The notes: generated by a model from the sequence alone, not told the origin. Positions 1 to 9,079 are shown, counted from the first letter of the stretch. The stretch: 64,000 bases of DNA from Allobosea thiooxidans (GCF_900168195.1 NZ_FUYX01000007.1:62001-126000); one strand, 5' to 3'. Translations and numbers: made by a program.

Positions 1-1235
1 TTCTCGATGCCGACCGAGATGCGGATCAGCGCGTCCGTCAGCCCGATCTCCTCGCGCAGCTCCCGGGCGACGCCGGAATGGGTCATCGCCGCGGGGTGCG
101 AGACCAGCGTCTCGGTGCCGCCGAGACTAACGGCGAGCTTCATGATCTGGAGATTGTCGAGCAGCGCGAAGGCCTCCTTCTCGCCGCCCTTGACGTCGAA
201 GGCGAAAGTCGAGCCCGCCGCGCTGCACTGCCGGTCGAAGACGGCCTTGCGCGGATCGCTGTCCTTAAGGTTGCCGAGGTAATGGACCTTCGCCACCTTC
301 GGGTGGTTTTCGAGATAATCCGCCACCAGCTTGGCATTCTCGTTGGCGCGGCTCATGCGGATGTCGAGCGTCTCCAGCGAGCGCATCAGCATCCAGCAGG
401 AATTCGGGTCGGCTTGCGTGCCGAGCGAGCCGCGCCAGGCCTTCACCTGCCGCACCAGCGCCTCGGAGCCGCTGATCGAGCCGCCGACGAGGTCGGAATG
501 GCCGCCGACATATTTCGTCAGCGACAGCAGGGTGAGGTCGGCGCCGAGCTTGAGCGGCTTCTGGTATTTCGGGCCGAGCAGCGTGTTGTCGACGACGACG
601 GGCGGGCGATGCCCCTGCGACTGCTCCAGCTCGTCGGCGATCGCCTTGCAGGCGGCGAGATCGACGAGGCCGTTGGTCGGGTTGGCCGGCGTCTCGACCA
701 GGATCATCGCGACGCGCCCCTTGGCGGCAGCGGCCTTCGCGACCTGCCGCATCTGCCCGATGTCGAGCCCGTCGGTGAAGCCGAAGGGCGTGATGCCGAA
801 GGCGCCCATCTGGTTCTTGAGCAGCGTCTCCGTGCCGCCATAGAGCGGGCGGGAGTGAAGGATCGTGTCGCCGGGGCGCAGGAAGGCGAAGCAGGTGGTG
901 GCGATCGCCGCCATGCCGGAGGCGAAGACGGCGCATTTCTCGGCCTCGTCCCAGATCGCCAGGCGATCCTCGAGGATCTCCATGTTCGGATGGTTGAAGC
1001 GCGAATAGACGAGGCCGGGCTTCTCGCCGGGCTTCGGCTGGCGCCGGCCCGAGGTGAAGTCGAAGAAGTCCTTGCCCTGCTGGGCATTCTCGAAGACGAA
1101 GGTCGAGGTCAGGAAGACCGGCGGCTTGAGCGAGCCTTCCGACATCGCCGGCGAATAGCCGAAGCCCATCATCAGCGTCTCGGGATGCAGCCTGCGATTG
1201 GCGATCCGATCCTTGTGATAGCTGTCTTCGCTCAT
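1..1235 (-). CDS. Cystathionine gamma-synthase-family PLP enzyme (3' end beyond the window)
   Basis: About 411 residues are visible, read leftward from an ATG at 1235; the frame is still open at base 1, so only the last residues are missing. The fold is that of the Cys/Met-metabolism PLP enzymes (COG0626). Visible landmarks are YSRFNHPN, the FASGMAA cofactor loop, ETPANPTNG and the Schiff-base lysine K241 in SLTKYVGGHSD. Family members are cystathionine synthases or lyases and methionine gamma-lyases, and the sequence does not tell them apart. It is divergent from an Lrp-type regulator 145 bp away. That arrangement is common for amino-acid lyases controlled by their neighbour, so a catabolic methionine or cysteine lyase is a reasonable inference. 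Confidence 0.85.
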   Translation of the reverse strand, partial: MSEDSYHKDRIANRRLHPETLMMGFGYSPAMSEGSLKPPVFLTSTFVFENAQQGKDFFDFTSGRRQPKPGEKPGLVYSRFNHPNMEILEDRLAIWDEAEKCAVFASGMAAIATTCFAFLRPGDTILHSRPLYGGTETLLKNQMGAFGITPFGFTDGLDIGQMRQVAKAAAAKGRVAMILVETPANPTNGLVDLAACKAIADELEQSQGHRPPVVVDNTLLGPKYQKPLKLGADLTLLSLTKYVGGHSDLVGGSISGSEALVRQVKAWRGSLGTQADPNSCWMLMRSLETLDIRMSRANENAKLVADYLENHPKVAKVHYLGNLKDSDPRKAVFDRQCSAAGSTFAFDVKGGEKEAFALLDNLQIMKLAVSLGGTETLVSHPAAMTHSGVARELREEIGLTDALIRISVGIE

Positions 1236-1313
1236 GGCGTCCTCCTTCGAGGCCGGCGGACCCGGCCGATAGCTGCCGCTCAGGATATTCCTATCATGGC
1301 GCCATTGCTTGAC

Positions 1314-1328
1314 CGATGAGGCTCATCG
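1314..1328. promoter_or_regulatory. Candidate Lrp operator palindrome
   Basis: The divergent gap between the PLP enzyme and the Lrp-family gene holds a perfect palindrome, CGATGAG-G-CTCATCG, centred about 60 bp before the lrp start. A TTGACC at 1309-1314 touches it. The position is right for an autoregulatory site, but no -10 box at a proper spacing was found, so the role is inferred. Confidence 0.35.
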
Positions 1329-1380
1329 TGCAGTGCTCTCTGCAGCTTCCTGCTCAAATTATCTCACTTCGGAGCATATC

Positions 1381-1839
1381 ATGCTCGACACGATCGACCG
1401 GCGCATTCTCGCCGTGCTGCGCGAGGACGGGCGGATCACCAATCAGGACCTCTCCCAGCGCGTCGGGCTCTCGCCGACACCGTGCCTGCGCCGGCTGAAG
1501 CGGCTGGAGGAGACCGGAGTGATCCAGGGTTATGCCGCAGTCGTCGACCCCAAGGCCTATGGCCTGCCCTTCAGCGTCTTCGTCTCGGTGCGGCTGACCC
1601 AGCAGAACCAGGAGCAGATCACCGAGTTCGAGAAGGCCGTCGAGGGCTGGAGCGAGGTCGCCGAATGCTACCTGATGACCGGATCGCAGGATTATCTCCT
1701 GCGCGTCGTCACCGACGGCATCGAGGGCTATGAGCGCTTCCTGAAGCAGAAGGCGACGCGGCTGAAATGCATCCAGTCGGTCGAATCCAACTTCGCGCTG
1801 GCGACGATCAAGAAGCGATCCGGGCTGCCCCCGATCTGA
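1381..1839 (+). CDS. Lrp/AsnC-family transcriptional regulator
   Basis: This 152-residue protein has the normal full length for the family. An N-terminal winged helix-turn-helix (about residues 3-60, with LDTIDRRILAVLREDGR and VGLSPTPCLRRLKRLE) is followed by an RAM/AsnC effector domain (about 65-145). The ATG at 1381 is preferred over an upstream in-frame ATG at 1309: it has GGAG six bases upstream, and the extra 24 residues match nothing in the family. Such proteins form octamers that sense amino acids. The divergent PLP lyase is the likely target. The gene ends 5 bp from the convergent lipoprotein hydrolase gene. Confidence 0.93.
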   Translation: MLDTIDRRILAVLREDGRITNQDLSQRVGLSPTPCLRRLKRLEETGVIQGYAAVVDPKAYGLPFSVFVSVRLTQQNQEQITEFEKAVEGWSEVAECYLMTGSQDYLLRVVTDGIEGYERFLKQKATRLKCIQSVESNFALATIKKRSGLPPI

Positions 1840-1844
1840 AGGCG

Positions 1845-2867
1845 TCAGGCGCCGCCGCGATCCATCGCGCGGCGCACGACCTGCGTGACCTCGCTGTTGG
1901 ACAGGAACAGGTCGTGCCGCAGCATGCTCCAGCCGCGGCCGGAGGTGTCCGCGACACGCACGCCGAGCGCCTCCAGGCGCGAGCGGTCGGCGGCACCGGC
2001 GCGGGCCACGCCGCCGGCGATGCGCGCCGAGACCGCCAGCGCACGGTCGCCCGGATCGATGATCACGGTCATCCGGTTCGCGAGCGGCCCGAGCTTCTTC
2101 ACGGTCTGCTCGAAGGCGTCGACATCGACATCAGGCGAGGCGAGCACGATCGAGCCGATGCGGGCGTAGACGTCCTGCGAATCGCGCAGCTCGCGCAGGC
2201 CCTCGAGCGTCAGGAAGGTGCCCATCGAATGCGCGACGATGTGGATGCGGCCGACCGTCGGGTTGGCGACGAGCGCCTGCAGCGTCTGGACGAAGCCGTC
2301 GCGCGACCAGAGCGCGCTTTCGCGGTCGTAGGCGTAGTCGAAGAGCTTGCCGCCGGACGGCCAGGTGAACAGGGCCGTGCGCCCCTGGAAGGCCAGCGAA
2401 TGCGAGAGCTGCCCGGCGCTGCGCGCCGCCGACTCGAAGGATTCGTTGAAGCCATGGATGTAGAGCAGCACGTCGCGGCCGTTGGCCGCCTCGGAGAAGG
2501 TCCGCGCCGCGTCCCGGCTGGTTTCGCGGATCACGCCCTGCACGGCCCAGTCGCCGCTGACGGCAGAGGAGACGCGCCCCGTGATGCCGCGTCCCGGCGG
2601 CGCCAGGCTGACCTCCGCGAAGGTCAGCGGGCCACGATCGGTGCCGAAATAGGGTTCCGCGCGGCCGGTCGCGTTGCGGGTCGTCATCACCAGCAGGCGC
2701 GGATCCTTGCCCAGCGCCGAGGCATCGGCCCTCTCCGGCTCGGAGAAGGGCGAAACGCTGGCCTCGCTCTGGGCGCAGGCCGCGAGCCCGAGCGGCAGCA
2801 AGGCCGCCAGCGCCAGCGAACGGCAGGAGAAATCGCGCCTCGAAAAATCGCGCCTCGTCGGAGACAT
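1845..2867 (-). CDS. DUF900-type alpha/beta hydrolase lipoprotein (copy 1)
   Basis: This 340-residue protein has an N-terminal lipoprotein signal whose lipobox LGLAAC puts the lipidated cysteine at residue 31. The twin-arginine-like RRDFSRRDF before it may mean Tat rather than Sec export. The hydrolase core shows an oxyanion HGFNESF motif (about 138-144), the LFTWPSGG segment typical of DUF900 (COG4782), and the nucleophile elbow AHSMG with S214. The substrate is unknown; the family is annotated only as esterase/lipase-like. It lies 131 bp downstream of a paralogue on the same strand with the same domain order, so the pair looks like an old tandem duplication. Confidence 0.85.
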   Translation of the reverse strand: MSPTRRDFSRRDFSCRSLALAALLPLGLAACAQSEASVSPFSEPERADASALGKDPRLLVMTTRNATGRAEPYFGTDRGPLTFAEVSLAPPGRGITGRVSSAVSGDWAVQGVIRETSRDAARTFSEAANGRDVLLYIHGFNESFESAARSAGQLSHSLAFQGRTALFTWPSGGKLFDYAYDRESALWSRDGFVQTLQALVANPTVGRIHIVAHSMGTFLTLEGLRELRDSQDVYARIGSIVLASPDVDVDAFEQTVKKLGPLANRMTVIIDPGDRALAVSARIAGGVARAGAADRSRLEALGVRVADTSGRGWSMLRHDLFLSNSEVTQVVRRAMDRGGA

Positions 2868-2998
2868 GCGGTCAGAAACCCGAATGAACAGGAGGCCATG
2901 CCGGCCAATCGGCCCTTAAGGGCAGGCCAACGCGGCCAGAATGGGGCAACGCCCTCGCCCGGCGCCTCGGCCGGCCGCGGCGTTGCACTGAAGTGACA

Positions 2999-4162
2999 TC
3001 ACTGCGCGCCGGATATGATCTGGACCGGAGCGGTGACGACGAGCCCGACCGTCGAGCCGACCGTGCCGACGACACCGCCGGCAATATCGCCGATCCGGTC
3101 GCCGAAGCGCGGGCCGGAGAAGCCGACGCCCTTATCCTGGCGCAGCCGCTCGCCGATCAGCTGCACAACCTTCGGCGAGGACGCGAACTTGGCGTGGTTC
3201 AGGCTGTCGCTGGAGGAAACGTCGGACAGGTCGATCAGCCGTACCCCGAGCTTCTCGAGCTCGGCGATCGTCTCGGTGTCCTTCGCCGAGACCGCTCCGA
3301 GACGCGTCTTGTCGCCGGCGAAGCGGCGCGAGAAATCGAGCGCCCGGTCGTCAGCGGAGACGAACACGGTTATCGGCCGCCGGATCTGGCGCATCTGCAT
3401 CTTGAACACGTCGAGATCGACGTCGGGCGCTGCGAGCATGACGTCGCGCAGCTTGCCGCCGAAATCGCCATCGCCGCGGATCGCAGCCTGGCGCAACGTC
3501 TCCAGCGTCAGCAGCGTGCCCATCGAATGCGCCAGGATGTCCATGCGCGACGAGCCAATGTCGCGGGCGATGGCGCGCAGGTTGAGCTCGAGGAAATCAC
3601 GCGAGTAGAAGGCGCTTTCGCGATCATAGGGATAGGCGAGAAGTTGTCCGCGCGAGGGCCAGGTGAACAGCACCGGTACGCCCTTGAAGCCGGAATCGTA
3701 GACGATCTGCGCGAAGCGATAGACGGCGTCGGCGAAGTTCGTGTTGTAGCCGTGGACGAAGACGAGCACGTCGCGCTGCGAGGCCGGCCGGCGCATCAGC
3801 TCCTTGCGCACGTCGGAAACCGCCGGGGCGAGGTCGAGCTTCTGGATATAGGTCGCGGTGAAATGCTTGGCCGGATCGCCCGGTCCCGAATCGGGGAGCT
3901 CGAGATCGCCGGGCTTGTGGCCGCGGGGCACGGTGATGTCGAGGCGCGCGAAGGAAAGCCTCGGCCCGCGCTCGCCGCTGAAATAGACCGGCTGGGCGGA
4001 GGGCTCGCGCGTCGTCGCGACATAGATCTGGACCGTGCCGGCGATGTCCGCCTTCGGCGCCTGGCTCAGCTCCAATACCCGTGGCGTTCCGCAGGCCGCG
4101 AGGACCAGCGGCAGCAACAGCGCCAAAAACACTCCACGAAGCCGCATCGCCACGCCCATCAT
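2999..4162 (-). CDS. DUF900-type alpha/beta hydrolase lipoprotein (copy 2)
   Basis: This 387-residue paralogue of the downstream gene has a lipoprotein signal ending LVLAAC (Cys24). It has HGYNTNF, LFTWPSRGQLLAYPYDRESAFYSRD split by the usual strand-turn, and the nucleophile elbow AHSMG. Its C-terminus is longer than that of copy 1 and includes a Gly/Val-rich tail near residues 355-387 that could pack against the membrane. The start could be ATG 4162 or the ATG five codons later; neither has a strong ribosome-binding site. It is probably anchored to the inner or outer membrane and faces the periplasm. The substrate is unknown. Confidence 0.85.
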   Translation of the reverse strand: MMGVAMRLRGVFLALLLPLVLAACGTPRVLELSQAPKADIAGTVQIYVATTREPSAQPVYFSGERGPRLSFARLDITVPRGHKPGDLELPDSGPGDPAKHFTATYIQKLDLAPAVSDVRKELMRRPASQRDVLVFVHGYNTNFADAVYRFAQIVYDSGFKGVPVLFTWPSRGQLLAYPYDRESAFYSRDFLELNLRAIARDIGSSRMDILAHSMGTLLTLETLRQAAIRGDGDFGGKLRDVMLAAPDVDLDVFKMQMRQIRRPITVFVSADDRALDFSRRFAGDKTRLGAVSAKDTETIAELEKLGVRLIDLSDVSSSDSLNHAKFASSPKVVQLIGERLRQDKGVGFSGPRFGDRIGDIAGGVVGTVGSTVGLVVTAPVQIISGAQ

Positions 4163-4280
4163 CAGGAAGTCGTCTCATTGCCGATTGGAATCTTCAAGAT
4201 GCGCGCATGACACAGTGATGAAGCAAATGGCGACCCCACGACGCCTTGCAGCCCGCGACGCCGGCTTGCTAACTGGCGCC

Positions 4281-5267
4281 ATGGCCGACCGCACCTCTCC
4301 AGCCGACACGCTCGGCGACGCGCTCCTCGCCGGCGAACGCGCCGCGCTTGCCCGCGCCATCACCCTGGCGGAATCGCGGCGTGCCGACCATCGCGAACAG
4401 GCCCAGGCGCTGATCCAGCGCCTGCTGCCGCGAACCGGCGGCGCCATCCGTGTCGGCATCACCGGCGTGCCGGGCGTCGGCAAGTCGACGATGATCGACG
4501 CGCTCGGCAGCTATCTCACCGGCAAGGGACACAAGGTCGCCGTGCTCGCGGTCGACCCGTCCTCCACCCGGACCGGCGGCTCGATCCTCGGCGACAAGAC
4601 GCGCATGGCGCGACTTTCGGTCGATCCGAACGCCTATATCCGCCCCTCGCCTTCTTCCGGCACGCTGGGCGGCGTCGCCGCCAAGACCCGCGAGACCATG
4701 CTGCTGTGCGAGGCGGCCGGCTTCGACGTGATTCTGGTCGAGACCGTCGGTGTCGGGCAGTCGGAAACCGCGGTCGCCGACCTCACCGATTTCTTCCTGG
4801 TCCTGATGCTGCCCAATGCCGGGGACGAATTGCAGGGCATCAAGAAGGGCATCATCGAGCTCGCCGACATGATCGCGGTCAACAAGGCCGACGGCGCCGG
4901 GGCGACCGCCGCGCGCGCCGCCGCGGCGCAGTACAAGGCGGCTCTGCACATCCTCGCGCCGACCTCCTCGCTGTGGAGCACGCCGGTGGTGACGGTTTCC
5001 GGCCTCACCGGCGAGGGGCTCGACAAGCTGTGGTCCCGGATCGAAGAGCATCGCGCCCGCTTCGAGGCCAAGGGGCTGATCGCGGAGCGGCGTCGCCGGC
5101 AGGACGTGAAATGGATGTGGGCGATGGTGCAGGACCGCCTGCAGGCGAAGCTGCGGCACGACCCCGCCCTGAAGGCGCGCACCCCCGAACTCGAGGCCGC
5201 AGTCGCCTCCGGCCGCCTGGCGCCGACGCTCGCCGCCGAGGAGATCGCCCAGGCGCTTGGGCTGTAG
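4281..5267 (+). CDS. meaB: MeaB/ArgK-type G-protein chaperone of methylmalonyl-CoA mutase
   Basis: This 328-residue protein matches the family length from the ATG at 4281. An in-frame ATG at 4218 is possible, but it adds residues outside the conserved region. Walker A is GVPGVGKST (62-70), followed by VDPSSTRTGGSILGDKTRM, ETVGVGQSE and the base-recognition motif NKAD. The family protects and reloads the cobalamin cofactor of methylmalonyl-CoA mutase or related acyl-CoA mutases. No mutase gene is in the window, so this copy is separated from its client. Many alphaproteobacteria carry meaB apart from the mutase as part of propionyl-CoA or ethylmalonyl-CoA metabolism. Confidence 0.92.
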   Translation: MADRTSPADTLGDALLAGERAALARAITLAESRRADHREQAQALIQRLLPRTGGAIRVGITGVPGVGKSTMIDALGSYLTGKGHKVAVLAVDPSSTRTGGSILGDKTRMARLSVDPNAYIRPSPSSGTLGGVAAKTRETMLLCEAAGFDVILVETVGVGQSETAVADLTDFFLVLMLPNAGDELQGIKKGIIELADMIAVNKADGAGATAARAAAAQYKAALHILAPTSSLWSTPVVTVSGLTGEGLDKLWSRIEEHRARFEAKGLIAERRRRQDVKWMWAMVQDRLQAKLRHDPALKARTPELEAAVASGRLAPTLAAEEIAQALGL

Positions 5268-5358
5268 CCCCGCCACCCGGCACGCCTTCGCTCATCCCGA
5301 AACGGCACAGCTCAGGTTGGCACGTCGCTTGATCGGGACCAGTCGAAGAGGAGGTGCC

Positions 5359-6729
5359 ATGGAGCTTTCACGACGTGGATTGCTGATAGCCGGCGCCTGC
5401 GCCGCGGCCTTGCCCTGCATGCCGGCCGCCGCCCAGTCTCGTTCGGCCGCGTCGGGCCCGCTCGGCCATCTCGGCCTCGATGCCGGCCGGTTCGGCCTTA
5501 GGCCCGGCGCGGCGGAGGACCAGTCGCTGCGCCTGCAGGCAGCGCTGGCCGAGGCGGCCAAACGCAATGCGCCGCTGATCGTTCCGCCCGGGCGCTACCG
5601 CATCGGCGGGGTGGCACTGCCCGACGGAGCGCAGATCGCCGGGGTCGCGGGCGAGACGCGTTTCGTCACCGCCCAGGGAGGCCCGGCGCTGACGGCCCGC
5701 AACATCGCTCGCGCGAGCCTGTCCGGGCTGGTGCTCGACGGGCTCGACATCCCCTCACCGCAGCGTGGCGGGCTTGTCGCCGCCGAGAACGTCGCCGCGC
5801 TTTCGGTTTCCAGCTGTGCCTTCGCCAAGGCTGGCTCGGTCGGCCTGGTGCTCGAACGCTGCGGCGGGCGGATCACGGGGAACCACTTCGCCGCCATGCG
5901 CGAATCGGCCCTGTTCTCGCTCGACTCGCTCGGCCTCGCCATCGACCAGAACGCGGTCGAGGATTGCGGCAACAACGGCATCCAGATCTGGCGCAGCCAG
6001 CCCGGCGACGACCGCTCGACCGTCCGGGGCAACCGGGTGAGCCGCATCCGCGCCGATGGCGGCGGCGACGGCCCCAACGGAAACGGCATCAGCCTCTACC
6101 GCGCCGGCGGCGTCATCATCGAAGGCAACCAGCTGCGCGACTGCGCCATGACCTTCATCCGCAACAACTCCGGATCGGGCGTCCAGATCCTCGGCAATCA
6201 GGGGCGGCGCTGCGGCGAAGTCGCGCTCTACAGCGAATTCGCCTTCGAAGGCGCCATCATCGCCAACAATCTGGTCGAGGATTGCGCTCAGGGCGCCAAC
6301 ATCACCAATCTCGACCATGGCGGGCGTCTCGCCGTCTTCGCCAACAACATCATCCGCAACGCCAGGCGCGGCATCGCTCCGAACGGCAAGGAGCCGATCG
6401 GCGGCATCGGCGTTCACGTCGAAGCCGAAGCGGCCGTGACCGGCAACGTCATCGAGAATGCGAGCGATATCGGCATCTCGCTCGGCTGGTCCTGGGGCAT
6501 GCGCAACCTCGTCGCGACCGGCAACGTCATACGCAAGACCGGGATCGGCATCGCGATCTCACTGGTGCCGAAGGAGCGCAACGCCCTGATCGCCAACAAC
6601 CTCATCGACGAGGCCCGCAACGGGGCCGTCGTCGGCACCGAATACGGCAAGCCGGTCACGGGGGACCTCGCCAAGATCCCCGATGCCCGGGCAGCCGGCG
6701 TCAGGGTCGAGGGCAACGCCGTGCGCTGA
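5359..6729 (+). CDS. TIGR03808-type Tat-exported right-handed beta-helix protein
   Basis: This 456-residue protein starts at an ATG with a strong GAGGAGG site. Its N-terminus carries a twin-arginine signal (SRRGLLIAGA, then a hydrophobic stretch and a cleavage-like AAAQS near residue 25). The body is rich in short repeats of the form GNxVxxx and IxxNxI, as in parallel beta-helix pectate-lyase-like proteins. The family is named twin-arg-translocated uncharacterized repeat protein and has no established function. A folded, Tat-exported periplasmic beta-helix suggests carbohydrate binding or cleavage, but no catalytic residues can be named. Confidence 0.85.
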   Translation: MELSRRGLLIAGACAAALPCMPAAAQSRSAASGPLGHLGLDAGRFGLRPGAAEDQSLRLQAALAEAAKRNAPLIVPPGRYRIGGVALPDGAQIAGVAGETRFVTAQGGPALTARNIARASLSGLVLDGLDIPSPQRGGLVAAENVAALSVSSCAFAKAGSVGLVLERCGGRITGNHFAAMRESALFSLDSLGLAIDQNAVEDCGNNGIQIWRSQPGDDRSTVRGNRVSRIRADGGGDGPNGNGISLYRAGGVIIEGNQLRDCAMTFIRNNSGSGVQILGNQGRRCGEVALYSEFAFEGAIIANNLVEDCAQGANITNLDHGGRLAVFANNIIRNARRGIAPNGKEPIGGIGVHVEAEAAVTGNVIENASDIGISLGWSWGMRNLVATGNVIRKTGIGIAISLVPKERNALIANNLIDEARNGAVVGTEYGKPVTGDLAKIPDARAAGVRVEGNAVR

Positions 6730-6755
6730 GCGCGGGGTTGCGTTTTGAAGTGCGG

Positions 6756-6793
6756 GTCATCCCGGCCGGAGCGAAGCGGAGCGCCGGGATGAC
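6756..6793. repeat. GTCAT/ATGAC palindrome at a convergent junction
   Basis: A perfect inverted repeat with 11-base arms (GTCATCCCGGC and GCCGGGATGAC) and a 16-base loop containing GCGAAGC. It fills most of the 100 bp between two convergent genes and probably stops transcription in both directions. Its ends match other palindromes in this window (15431, 28988, 52795, 58049). Confidence 0.8.
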
Positions 6794-6829
6794 GGTGCAT
6801 TTCCGCGCCAGATCAGCCAATGCTTCGGC

Positions 6830-7828
6830 TCAGTCCTGAGGTGCCCTCACCCGGCCGACCTCGATGCCGTTCCAGTTCTTCAGCACCGCCTGCCGCAGCG
6901 GGGCGAAGGCCGCCTGCGTCGCCTCGTCCATCGGCAGGAAGCGCGCGATCAGCGCGCCCAGCGCGACTTCGGAAGCGCGCCCGGCACCATCGTCACATTT
7001 CAGCGCGATGCCGTAGCCGAGCTCCGGCAGAGCGGCGCAATAGACGCCTTCCGCACCGGTCTTGGTGAAGGCGCGGGCTCCGAGCAGGCCCATCAGCCGC
7101 GTGTCGAAACGGCCGGTGCCGGCGACCATGAAGGGGTGCGCTGCCGCGGCGGCGCGGATGCGCGCGGCCGCCTTCGCCCGCTCCGGGCCGAAGCCGCGGC
7201 CGGTGCCGAAGCGCGCGAAGCCGAGCGCCAGCGCCGAAAGCGGCACGGCATAGGTGGGGATCGAGCAGCCATCGGTGCCCATCCGCTCCGCCGCGTGGGC
7301 CGCGCCGGTCACCGTCTCGAGCGCGCCGCGCACCGCCTGCTGCACGGGATGGCCGGCCTTCACATAACCGGCCGGATCCTCGTCGAGCGCGCAGGACAGG
7401 CAGACGAACCCGGCATGCTTGCCCGAACAATTGTTGTTGAGGGCGCTCGGCTCGGCTCCGGAGCGAGCGAGCGCCCGCGCCGCGGCCTCGTTCGACGGCC
7501 AATGCGCGCCGCATTCGAGACAAGCCGCCTCGCGACCGGCCTTCCTGAGCATGGCGAGCGAGGTCTCGGCATGAAGCGGCTCGCCGGAATGGGAGGAGAC
7601 AGCGAGCGCGATCTCGGCCTCCGTCAGCCCGTAGCGGTCAGCCGCGCCACTCTCGAGCAGCGGCAGCGCCTGGAGCGCCTTCACGGCAGAGCGCGGGAAC
7701 ACCGGCCGTTCGATATCGCCGGTGGCAAAGACCACGGCGCCATCGGCGTCGACGACGATCGCCGCTCCACGGTGGCGCGATTCGACGACATTACCGCGCG
7801 TGACTTCGGCGAGAACGGGATTTTCCAT
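6830..7828 (-). CDS. Rhizobium etli-type (thermolabile) L-asparaginase
   Basis: This 332-residue protein starts at the ATG at 7828, which follows GGAGG at four bases; an upstream in-frame extension looks non-coding. It belongs to the COG4448 class, unrelated to the E. coli type I/II enzymes and related to beta-lactamase-like serine hydrolases. Visible features are the S47-x-x-K50 pair in FPRSAVK, SSHSGEP near 79, the N-N-C134-S-G-K137 zinc-site motif, C188 in DGCSIP, and K277 in ALKCDD. These correspond to catalytic and zinc residues described for R. etli asparaginase V. The enzyme converts asparagine to aspartate and ammonia, most likely in the cytoplasm because no signal peptide is present. 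Confidence 0.92.
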   Translation of the reverse strand: MENPVLAEVTRGNVVESRHRGAAIVVDADGAVVFATGDIERPVFPRSAVKALQALPLLESGAADRYGLTEAEIALAVSSHSGEPLHAETSLAMLRKAGREAACLECGAHWPSNEAAARALARSGAEPSALNNNCSGKHAGFVCLSCALDEDPAGYVKAGHPVQQAVRGALETVTGAAHAAERMGTDGCSIPTYAVPLSALALGFARFGTGRGFGPERAKAAARIRAAAAAHPFMVAGTGRFDTRLMGLLGARAFTKTGAEGVYCAALPELGYGIALKCDDGAGRASEVALGALIARFLPMDEATQAAFAPLRQAVLKNWNGIEVGRVRAPQD

Positions 7829-7965
7829 GGCGGCCTCCGGCTTCCGCTGCTGCGGATCGCCGCTTTTGGCGCCGACGGCGCCGCCTGTCAAAAGCGCTGG
7901 CGCAAAGCCGACACCGCTGCCACCGTAGGCCGGCCCAGCAGTCGCCCTTCGCGAACAGGACACCG

Positions 7966-8790
7966 ATGTCGCCGGACTACGAGACCGAATACAACAATCG
8001 CGCCCGCGTGCCGGAACACCCCGGCATCATCGAAGGCTGGCAGGCCGATGCCGCCGCCTATCGCGCCACGGCGCTGTGCGAGCTCGACGTCTCCTATGGC
8101 GAGGGCGAGCGGCAGCTCTACGACCTGTTCAAGCCCGACAATATCCGCGGCAATGCGCTGGTGATGTTCATCCATGGCGGCTACTGGCAGGCTCTCGACC
8201 GCAGCCATTTCTCGCATATGGCACGCGGCCTGAACCGGCTCGGCCTGCCGGTCGCGGTCGTGGGCTACGACCTCTGCCCGCAGGTCGAGCTCGGCCACAT
8301 CGTCTGGGAGCTGCAGCAGGCCGCCGCGGCGCTGTGGCGACGCTTCGGTTTGCCCGTGGTCGCCACCGGCCACTCCGCCGGCGGGCATCTCAGCGCCTGC
8401 ACGCTCGCAACCGACTGGAAGAACGTCGACCCCGATCTGCCCGACCAGCTCGTGCCGGCGGCCTACGGCATTTCCGGGCTCTACAATCTCAAACCGCTGA
8501 CGGAGACGAGCCTCAACAAGGCACTCGGCCTCAGCATGGAAGCAGCCGAGCTCGAAAGCCCGCTGTTCTGGCCGGCGCCGGCGCGGTTGACGATGGATGC
8601 GGTCGTCGGAGCCGCCGAGAGCTCCGAATATCTCAACCAGAGCCGCCGCATCGTCGATATCTGGGGCCTGGAGGGCGTGACGACGCGCTACGAGGAAATC
8701 CCCGGCGCCAACCACTTCACGGTGATCGCCGGGCTGACCGAGCCGGAGAATCCGATGACCCGGCGCATCGCGGCGCTCGCGGGCGCTTGA
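7966..8790 (+). CDS. Alpha/beta hydrolase, kynurenine-formamidase-like esterase
   Basis: This 274-residue protein has AGGA ahead of its ATG. It shows the oxyanion motif HGGYW (70-74), which is typical of arylformamidases, the nucleophile elbow GHSAGG with S137, and a late histidine in PGANHF. There is no signal peptide, so it is cytoplasmic. Kynurenine formamidase hydrolyses N-formylkynurenine in tryptophan breakdown. No other kynurenine-pathway gene is nearby, so a general amide or ester hydrolase is equally possible. It is followed closely by a stand-alone Lrp effector domain on the same strand. Confidence 0.8.
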   Translation: MSPDYETEYNNRARVPEHPGIIEGWQADAAAYRATALCELDVSYGEGERQLYDLFKPDNIRGNALVMFIHGGYWQALDRSHFSHMARGLNRLGLPVAVVGYDLCPQVELGHIVWELQQAAAALWRRFGLPVVATGHSAGGHLSACTLATDWKNVDPDLPDQLVPAAYGISGLYNLKPLTETSLNKALGLSMEAAELESPLFWPAPARLTMDAVVGAAESSEYLNQSRRIVDIWGLEGVTTRYEEIPGANHFTVIAGLTEPENPMTRRIAALAGA

Positions 8791-8842
8791 TCTCACCACG
8801 CCTGGGGTTCTATCCAGACCCGAGAAAGTTTCGGAGCGCGCG

Positions 8843-9079
8843 ATGCAGACCTTCTTCGTCGAGATCAAATGCAAGCTCGGCAAGACCTATGAGGTCGCCA
8901 GCGAACTGGCCGACCGCGAGATCGCCTCGGAGATCTACTCGACCGCCGGCAACTACGACATCCTGGCCAAGTTCCACGTGGCGGCCGATGTCGACATCGG
9001 CCATTTCGTCGCGCAGAAGGTGCAGTCGATCCCCGAGATCTCCGATACTCACACGATCATCACCTTCAAGGCGTTCTGA
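8843..9079 (+). CDS. Stand-alone Lrp/AsnC effector (RAM) domain protein
   Basis: This 78-residue protein consists only of the RAM/AsnC ligand-binding domain (FFVEIKCKLGKTYEVA at the start, STAGNYDILAKFHV in the middle, ISDTHTIITFKAF at the end) and has no DNA-binding half. GGAG precedes the ATG by six bases. Such one-domain proteins are known in bacteria and archaea, and form dimers or larger rings that bind amino acids. It may modulate a full-length Lrp or an enzyme. It sits 52 bp after the esterase gene, so the two may share a transcript. Confidence 0.88.
   Translation: MQTFFVEIKCKLGKTYEVASELADREIASEIYSTAGNYDILAKFHVAADVDIGHFVAQKVQSIPEISDTHTIITFKAF

Noticed and set aside
4281-5267. Arginine/ornithine transport ATPase (ArgK name)
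   Set aside because: The NKAD motif and G-protein features show the MeaB G-protein chaperone family; ArgK is an old misnomer.
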